Below, piece by piece: positions 6,238 to 10,809 of a DNA stretch of 10,809 nt. How positions within the stretch are numbered: position 1 is the stretch's first letter; each line of letters begins with the position of its first letter. The position numbers and the translations under genes are program-made. The DNA is from Pavlovales sp. CCMP2436 (Eukaryota; Haptophyta; Pavlovophyceae; Pavlovales): NCBI GenBank assembly GCA_026770615.1, contig MU632196.1:11664-22472 (forward strand), in the 5' to 3' direction. A model generated the notes under the pieces. That model made no database searches, was not told where the DNA came from, and was given only the letters and a program-made list of their open reading frames with translations.

Positions 6238-9200
6238 CTGCGCGGGAAGAAAAGGCGCGAAGAAAGGCAAGAATGAATGGGGCGAGTACGATTGTGTAAC
6301 AACTCGTGACAGCAGACTAATTCGAATCCGGACTGGGCCGAATCCGGGCAACTGCCGAAAAGCAGTTGAAAAAGAATGAATATTTTGGGTGTTGATCAAG
6401 TCTGCGAGTGAACATCTACTGCTCAGCACTGCTGAGCCGCGAATGTATATTAAGATAGGCACGCAGCAGGCAATGGGCGACGCAGCGCTTAGACCAGCAC
6501 AACTTTCAAGACAGTCAGGCGCCAGTTTGAATCTCTATCAGTATATGAACGTAGGGTAAGTAGCACTCTCTATCTCTACAGTATGGAGAGGGCCAGTGTA
6601 AATACATAGAAGTACATACAGAGAGAGCTACTTAATACGGGGATACTTAATACGGGGAATCTGGTTGGCAGTCTGACTGTCGCTGATCTTAGCGCTCCGA
6701 CGCAGGATCCAACGCGCTACGCCGAAGTGTTCACATGTTGGTGCTTATGTTATGCCCGTACGCTTTCGGGCTGCAAGTCAGTGGACATTAAAAGAACTAC
6801 TATTAAATAAGTGCTAAGCGGGCGGGGGACAGCAGTATACATTATATATAGTAAGTAGGAGCAAGGGTGTACACCCTTGGTAGGAGACTGCGTCGGAGCG
6901 CTAAGATCAACTTGACTTGAACTTGACACACCGCCGGCCAGAATCCCTCTGCATTCATACAGTAGGCGGGCATAGAAGCACACTCGTCTGCACCGGGAAA
7001 AGGGGCAGGTGCGTCCGACCCTTTAATAATAATGATGATAATAGTCATAATAATAATAATAGTAGTAATCCTAACAATAGCAACAATAAGGGAAGGAGGG
7101 GCAGGCGTCTGAGCGTGTAAATTCCTAGGTGGCAGGTCTGCCCAGGATTTTTTCAAGGTCCATGCGAAACGCAATCCGTGTGATCTCAAAAAAAAACTTA
7201 AGAAACGCACCGTGCGCTGTGCGACGAGGGATGCGTTTTTTTTTTTTTTGGGTTGAAATCACCTCCACCCGACCCCCCTCAAAAAAATATAGAAGAAGAA
7301 GAAGAATAAAGCGCACCGTGCGCTGTGCGACGAGGGTTGCAAGCGCGGCGGAGACAGCCGCCTCGCTCTCGGCGTCCTGAGGAATATGGGTGTATATATT
7401 TTATTATCATAATGATTAAAAAAAAAAAAAAAAAAAATGCAGGAGGTCGTCTCGTTTAGGGACTGCAAGTCGGGAGGCGTTAAAAGAACCATTCTTTTTT
7501 AAAAAAAGGGAGAAGCGGAGAAGCGTAGGACGCGGCAAAGAAAGAAGGAAAGACAAGCGTACCAGGGCGGAGGTTGCTTCGTCGAGCAGCAGGTTAGGCG
7601 GGTCGTTAAAAGAACTACTCAAAAGAAAGAAAGAAAAAGTACCAGGGCGGAGATTGCCTCGTCCAGCAGCAGGATGGGCGGGTCGTTTAGAAAAGTATTA
7701 TATACATCAAAAAAAACGAGAGAAAAAAAAGCACCAGGGCTGAGGTTGCCTCATCGAGCAGCAGGATGGGCGGGTCGTGCAGCAGTGCGCGCGCGATGGC
7801 CACGCGCTGCTTCTGACCTCCTGTATATTTAATTATATATTAATAATCATATGAATATGAATACGAATATGAAGATTAATGTATAAATATGTATAAATAT
7901 TCTTGTTGTGCAGCAGAGCACGTGCGATGGCCACGCGCTGGTTCTGACCGCCTGCGCATTTAATATGAACACTGACATTAATATTAATATTGTTGCTGTG
8001 ATAATTGTAATCGTAATTGTAATTCTAATAATTATTGCAATAAAAATAACAACAACAACAACAATAATAATAATAATAATAGTTAAAATTAAAATCATAC
8101 GTATATATGTATATGTACTAATTCGCTAATCCTAGTTAGGCTAGACTCCAGGCATCTCAATAGGAGATGTTTGCAACTGCCTTTGATTGGCAGCTGCCCC
8201 GGAGTCGGCCCAGTCCGGTTTCGAATAAGTCTGCTGTCATGAGTTGTTGCATAATCGTACTCGCACCACAGCAAGTTCGGGGGTGGGAGAGGGGTGCGTC
8301 CAGGAACAACTCTGGCGAACAACCTTTTGTGCGGGAGTAACACGGGTGAAAATACGGGACTCACAGAGGTCACAAACCGGACAGCTGCTCACAAGCTCAC
8401 CCAACATCGTCTGCCGTTAAAAAAAAAAAAAAAAAACGTACTGGAGAGGCGCACCCACTCTTCCTCACCATCGTCTGCCGTTTCAAAAAAAAATAATAAA
8501 GAATAATTATAATAATTACAACAATGAATAAATTGAATAATAATAATAATGATAATAGTCATAATAATAAAGCGTACCTGAGAGGCGCACCCCCCTCTCC
8601 CCCACCATCGTCTGCAGACCCTCCGCGAACCCTGAGATGAACTCGGAGCAGTGCGCGCGCTCGACGGCAGACTCCTATTAATTAATTAATTAATTAATTT
8701 TTAGTCATATTTATAATTGAACTCGGAGCAGTGCGCGCGCTTAACGGCAGACTCCTATTTATTAATCATTTTATGAATCACTTTATTATACAAATATCAT
8801 TGTGAATCATATTTAGTCGGACTCAGTAATCATGATATATTAAAGAAGCAGAAGGTGCGCACCACTTTCGCGCGCAATTCTCGCTCAGCCTCCTCCGCCG
8901 ATCCTCCCGCCTCTACGTCCGTCCCCCCCTCTGCGCCCGCCCGCCCGGAGGAGACTCCCGCCAAACTGTCCGCAGCTGCGTCGGCCGCGGCTCGCGCGCG
9001 CGCGCCGTATGCGATGTTGTCCTGTACGTTCATCATTCGTGTAAATATCTATAAAAACGTCCGGCCCCGTTAACGATCTCCCAGTCTCCCAGTGGTGAAG
9101 CAACACACTGTTAAGCTAGGACCGCTTTCGAGCACACGGATAGCGTCATCTGTCTTGCGTGACGTTTAATATCGGTGTCATGAGGGAAAGAACACCTTAC

Positions 9201-10396
9201 GGTCAACATCGCAGAATTTATTGGCGCAGGCGATATTGTTCTGGAAGTACATTCGTTTTGCACGAGTATGAGTATAAACATAAAATTACGCGCAGGAAAA
9301 TTGAGCAGCCGAACAATTGTACGGTGGGGAAACTATGACAGGATTAGGGTTCTATGATAGGGGGGGGAAGGTGCGTACGAATATGGAGCAGCCGAATAAA
9401 AAACAAAAAAATGCTTCAGTTTGCCGGAGTCAGCACGCGTCGATGCTAGGGTAGGATATGGCCAGGGGTAGGCCGAGGGACGTACACAGTGGGAGGGTTG
9501 CGGACTCGTGCTAGTGGGGGGGGGGGGGGGGGGGGGGGGGTTGTGGACTAGCGCGTACGAAGATCGAGCAGCCGAATAAAACTGGCTCTTGCGATACGAC
9601 CGCGACTGTTTGCCGAAGCCAGGATAGGGCTAGGGGGCAGGCTGGAGACCGTACAAGGTGGGCGGGGGTGGGAAGCGAGGGGGGGGGGAAGACGCGTACG
9701 AAGATGGAGCAGCCGAATAAAACAGGCTCTTGTGAAACAACTGCGACAGTTTGCCGGAGCCAGCGCGCGTCAATGTGTCGCAAGTCCACCCCATCGATGC
9801 GCACGGAACCGGAGGAGGGCTCGTACAGCCGGAGCAGCAGACCGCCCACTGTCGACTTGCCCGCACCTGGTGAAGATTTGGGCGGGATGGTATGCGGGTG
9901 GGGAGTGTGAGTAGGTCTATTGCGAGCATGTCGATTGTGTAGTCGGAAATAATTAATAATAATAATCGGACGGAGGAGGGTTCGTACAACCGGAGCAGCA
10001 GACCGCCAACTGTGGACTTGCCAGCACCTAAGGACAGCCAGGGAGGTTTATGGGAAGGATTGTGAGTAGGTTGTGGAGCACCAGACCTCCCACTGTCGAC
10101 TTGCCCGTTCCTGGCGAGGATTTGGGTGGGATGGATTATGGGTGGGGAGTGTGAGTAGGTCTTTTGTGAGATTGTCGACAGTGCAGTCAATCTGACCCAC
10201 GTAGACAATGGGAGCAGACCAAGACAGTGGGAGCAGGCAGGTAGAGCGGACAGTGGGATAGCTTTAGTAATAATAATAATAATAATAATACAAGTAAAAA
10301 AAACCTGAGGGACCCACTAGCGCAGTTGTAGTGCCCAGAGGAACTTTGAAGCTTAGCCCGCGCAACACAGGCGCAGCCGATCGCAACTTGTCATAT
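6001..10396 (-). CDS. ABC transporter, B type: C-terminal nucleotide-binding domain, 7 exons
   Basis: The gene is read right to left and its 5' part lies beyond the window. Seven exons (10396-10305, 9866-9700, 9021-8863, 8674-8578, 7820-7735, 7376-7317, 6237-6001) join in one frame into 298 codons plus TAG. The product carries in order an A-loop tyrosine (YDKLR), Walker A GPSGAGKST, Q-loop VVSQEP, signature LSGGQKQR, Walker B ILLLDEA, D-loop SALD, H-loop IAHRLS and a short tail. This is a full ATPase unit of the MDR/TAP/ABCB group, which couples ATP hydrolysis to export across a membrane; the membrane segments would be upstream. Substrate and organelle cannot be told. Exon 3 adds an Ala/Gly-rich insertion of about 40 residues. 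All introns are GT..AG. Half or full transporter is undecided. Confidence 0.88.
6283..6370 (+). repeat. Dispersed repeat R2, copy a
   Basis: CGAGTACGATTGTGTAACAA, then CTCGTGACAGCAGACT, is about 89% identical by eye to the inverted copy at 8172-8263. It contains two hairpins in a row: CCGGA...TCCGG, and CAACTGC CGAAAA GCAGTTG. It lies antisense to the ABC gene, just before the last exon. Confidence 0.75.
6558..6658. repeat. 14-bp inverted repeat and 15-bp tandem duplication
   Basis: AAGTAGCACTCTCT (6558-6571) pairs with AGAGAGAGCTACTT (6620-6633) with one mismatch. The 15-bp unit TACTTAATACGGGGA is perfectly duplicated at 6629-6643 and 6644-6658. Confidence 0.65.
6684..6909. mobile_element. 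Short element with perfect 22-bp terminal inverted repeats
   Basis: The left end starts TGATCTTAGCGCTCC and ends GACGCAG (6684-6705). It is mirrored exactly at 6888-6909. The 226-bp interior has no gene but contains the perfect 18-bp palindrome CAAGGGTGTACACCCTTG (6862-6879) close to the right end. It fits a non-autonomous DNA transposon inside intron 6. No target duplication was evident. Confidence 0.7.
7211..7233 (-). repeat. Partial copy of exon 6 end (F2)
   Basis: GCATCCCTCGTCGCACAGCG plus CACG|GTGCGT repeats the last 23 bases of exon 6 and its donor, about 100 bp downstream of the real donor, with one coding change. It is preceded by an A-run on the sense strand. Confidence 0.75.
7317..7376 (-). 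CDS. ABC exon 6: D-loop, 60 bp
   Basis: The acceptor CCTCAG is followed by GAC GCC GAG. It encodes [20 protein letters not shown], continuing SAL-DAESE of the D-loop. The donor is ACG|GTGCGC, phase 0. Confidence 0.88.
7437..7687 (-). repeat. Three partial copies of exon 5 end (E2, E3, E4)
   Basis: E2 (7643-7687) reads [15 protein letters not shown] with donor GTACTT. E3 (7563-7607) reads [15 protein letters not shown] with donor GTACGC. E4 (about 7437-7495) is recognisable only at DNA level by CTGCA...ACGA..CGACCTCC and by the shared upstream TTCTTTTAACG. None has an acceptor in front, so they cannot act as exons. A further trace (E5) lies at about 6766-6803. Confidence 0.75.
7735..7820 (-). 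CDS. ABC exon 5: signature and Walker B
   Basis: The acceptor ATACAG is followed by GA-GGT, completing [20 protein letters not shown] and [11 protein letters not shown]. The donor here is CTG|GTGCTT. The decayed copy of this exon end at 7563-7607 keeps the better GTACGC donor. Confidence 0.9.
7824..8110. repeat. AT-rich low-complexity intron block
   Basis: Runs of ATA, AAT, AAC and GAATAT units fill this part of intron 4 and surround the partial copy of exon 5 start at 7908-7951. No gene. Confidence 0.8.
7908..7951 (-). repeat. Partial copy of exon 5 start (E')
   Basis: The acceptor-like GCGCAG is followed by GC-GGT and reads (G)[15 protein letters not shown] before similarity ends. It lies 131 bp upstream of the real exon 5 start. 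Compared with the real exon it has four silent changes and one K-to-N change over the clear part. Confidence 0.8.
8172..8263 (-). repeat. Dispersed repeat R2, copy b
   Basis: This is the inverted counterpart of 6283-6370, in ABC sense orientation within intron 4. Both hairpins are kept: CCGGA...TCCGG, and GCAGCTGCC...GGCAGTTGC. Confidence 0.75.
8398..8480 (-). repeat. Two partial copies of exon 4 end (D2, D3)
   Basis: D2 (8437-8480) contains GGCAGACGATGGTGAGGAAG, then GTGCGCCTCTCCAGTACG. It has lost one base and its donor. D3 (about 8398-8417) keeps only GGCAGACGATGTTGGGT. Each is bounded by long A/T runs. Confidence 0.65.
8578..8674 (-). CDS. ABC exon 4: helical domain up to the signature
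   Basis: The acceptor AATAG is followed by GAG TCT. It encodes [20 protein letters not shown], then [12 protein letters not shown] and the first base of the signature glycine. The donor is TCAG|GTACGC, phase 1. Confidence 0.88.
8678..8702. repeat. (ATTA)n microsatellite beside exon 4 acceptor
   Basis: Six or so TTAA/ATTA units sit directly upstream of the exon 4 acceptor on the sense strand, separating it from the partial copy D'. Confidence 0.8.
8719..8754 (-). repeat. Partial copy of exon 4 start (D')
   Basis: AAATAG is followed by GAGTCTGCCGTTAAGCGCGC and GCACTGCTCCGAGTTC, differing from the real exon start by two bases. Similarity stops at TTC. Confidence 0.8.
8863..9021 (-). CDS. ABC exon 3: DNIAYG plus Ala/Gly-rich insertion
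   Basis: The acceptor TACAG is followed by GAC AAC ATC, joining as SIF-DNIAYG, the expected continuation. Then comes an unusual low-complexity stretch rich in Ala, Arg, Gly and Glu ([16 protein letters not shown] to [12 protein letters not shown]). Most relatives have about 20 residues here; this one has about 55 before AHCSEF. I chose the donor GTG|GTGCGC because it fits the GTRCGC pattern; AAA|GTGGTG, one codon earlier, is also in frame. Confidence 0.75.
9039..9143 (-). repeat. Dispersed repeat R1, diverged inverted copy (copy 4)
   Basis: Reverse complement: GCTATCCGTGTGCTC ... AGCGGTCCT ... CAGTGTG TTGCTT CACCACTG ... CCGGACG ... TAGATATTTACAC. The order of blocks matches the copy at 5912-6014. 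It lies in intron 2, ending just before the exon 3 acceptor. Confidence 0.6.
9296..9621 (-). repeat. Three partial copies of exon 2 end (B2, B3, B4)
   Basis: B2 (9559-9621) reads [21 protein letters not shown] with donor GTACGC. B3 (9379-9447) has a stop and a scrambled middle but keeps LFGCSIF|GTACGC. B4 (9296-9318) keeps only QLFGCSIF with a broken donor (CTGCGC). They become shorter and less similar with distance from the real exon end at 9700. Confidence 0.85.
9516..9540. repeat. G25 homopolymer
   Basis: Twenty-five G in a row on +, C on the ABC sense strand, between copies B2 and B3. The exact length is doubtful in any assembly. Confidence 0.8.
9700..9866 (-). CDS. ABC exon 2: Walker A to Q-loop
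   Basis: The acceptor CACCAG is followed by GT-GCG-GGC-AAG, which completes GAGKST of Walker A. The exon continues through [24 protein letters not shown] and the Q-loop [14 protein letters not shown]. The donor is TTC|GTACGC, phase 0. Partial copies of its start lie upstream and copies of its end lie downstream. Confidence 0.9.
9972..10110 (-). repeat. Two partial copies of exon 2 start (B', B'')
   Basis: B' starts at 10027 after CTTAG and reads (G)[18 protein letters not shown] before running into ATT repeats. B'' starts at 10110 after GCCAG and reads (G)[11 protein letters not shown]. Both keep acceptor and splice phase. The intron sequence before each copy (CCTACTCACANTCC..CCCA) is also repeated, so the unit copied is intron plus exon edge. 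Confidence 0.85.
10263..10290. repeat. (AAT)n microsatellite
   Basis: About eight AAT/TAA units lie directly after the exon 1 donor on the sense strand. Confidence 0.85.
10305..10396 (-). CDS. ABC exon 1 of window: A-loop to start of Walker A
   Basis: The acceptor TTCAG precedes A-TAT-GAC. It encodes [20 protein letters not shown] and on to ALVGPS, then G as the first base of a split glycine codon. The donor is CAG|GTTTTT. The tyrosine is likely the A-loop residue that stacks on ATP. The exon before it is not visible: a polypyrimidine-rich intron (purine-rich on +) fills the rest of the window. Confidence 0.8.
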
Positions 10397-10555
10397 CTGA
10401 ATATGATATATAGTAGGAAAGCAAAAAAGCAAAAAAGCAAAGTTAATTCACGTGTCAAGTGATCTGGGTTCAAATGACTACGCAGCACAATGAGAATAAC
10501 AACAACAGCAACATCAACAAAAACAATTGGTCGTACACGAAGTAAACCATTTCGA

Positions 10556-10809
10556 GGATGGGGGGAAGAGGGGAGAGGGGGAGGGGGGGAAGAGGGGGGG
10601 GGAAGGGGAAGTGGGGGGGGGGGGAATGAGGAGGACTTGAACATACGCAGCCGAAAGGAGAAGAAGAAGAAGAAGAAGAAAGAAGAAAGAAGGAAGAAGA
10701 AAGAAGAAAGAAGGAAGAAGAAAGAAGAAAGAAGGAAGAAGGAAGAAGAAAGAAGAAAGAAGAAAGAAGAAAGAAGAAAGAAGAAAGAAGAAAGAAGAAA
10801 GAAGGAAGA
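10556..10809. repeat. Polypurine tract: G-rich block then (GAA/GAAA)n
   Basis: About 250 bases are almost purely A and G on +: first G-runs (10556-10624), then GAA, GAAA and GGAA units to the window end. On the ABC sense strand this is a polypyrimidine intron, which also explains the Pro-rich frames read there. Confidence 0.9.

Larger units (their letters stand above)
6238..7316 (-). other. Intron 6 of the ABC gene (1079 bp)
   Basis: This is the longest intron seen. It holds R2 copy a, a short hairpin, a 15-bp direct duplication, the 22-bp TIR element, a trinucleotide-rich block near 7025-7065 and a partial copy of exon 6's end. No separate gene is visible inside. Confidence 0.7.

Noticed and set aside
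6300..6345. tRNA-derived box B in R2 (ATTCGAATCCGG)
   Set aside because: Only a short resemblance. No box A at proper spacing, and the second copy loses the match (ATTCGAAACC).
6917..7120. Asn-rich ORF on +
   Set aside because: It is the translation of AAT/AAC low-complexity sequence inside intron 6, antisense to the gene.
5986..9063. A composite transposon bounded by inverted R1 copies and carrying the ABC C-terminus
   Set aside because: Exons 1 and 2 outside this interval splice in frame to exon 3 inside it, and other R1 copies occur singly, so the inverted pair looks like chance placement.
9296..9621. B2-B4 as mutually exclusive alternative exons
   Set aside because: They lack the first half of the exon and have no usable acceptor in phase. 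B3 has a stop and B4 has no donor. Skipping to B2 would delete the segment from Walker A to WLRQ.
10405..10644. Proline-rich N-terminal protein on the minus strand
   Set aside because: It is the translation of the polypyrimidine intron upstream of the exon 1 acceptor.

Overview
The window looks like nuclear DNA of a microbial eukaryote, possibly an alga or other protist; I cannot name the lineage. The evidence is a spliced gene with seven terminal exons, arrays of C2H2 zinc fingers, a Sel1-MYND architecture, many microsatellites and several short inverted-repeat (MITE-like) elements. GC-rich coding blocks alternate with AT-rich intron and intergenic blocks. There is no operon structure, ribosome binding site or CRISPR array.

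Layout. 1-716 (+): 3' end of a gene made of eight near-identical 28-residue C2H2 fingers, cut by the window edge. 717-1385: a small GC-rich minus-strand ORF of uncertain status and an array of hairpin-forming repeats. 1386-1553: remnant of a related finger array with damaged zinc ligands, running straight into a 42-43 bp minisatellite (1554-1904). 1960-2796 (+): a Sel1-repeat protein ending in a MYND-type zinc finger, broken by two single-base indels and lacking two MYND cysteine positions. 2797-5990: no convincing gene, but a nest of small repeats: a 9-bp tandem repeat, a palindrome, a MITE with TA flanks, a second MITE family in two or three copies, and copies of a ~100-bp dispersed repeat (called R1 here).

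6001-10396 (-): C-terminal part of an ABC transporter of the B type (MDR/TAP/half-transporter group). I could join seven exons in one frame with GT..AG introns. They encode a complete nucleotide-binding domain: A-loop region, Walker A, Q-loop, signature, Walker B, D-loop, H-loop and C-terminus. The membrane domain lies beyond the right edge.

The most unusual feature is inside this gene. Five of its six introns carry partial copies of the neighbouring exon's edge, splice site included. Copies of an exon start lie upstream of the real exon and copies of an exon end lie downstream, and they decay with distance. The nearest copies differ from the real exon almost only at synonymous positions. The donors share GTRCGC rather than the usual GTRAGT. 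The introns also hold a 22-bp TIR element, two copies of a second dispersed repeat (R2) and long homopolymers. Everything here was read by eye; splice sites and repeats were not checked by alignment or RNA data.
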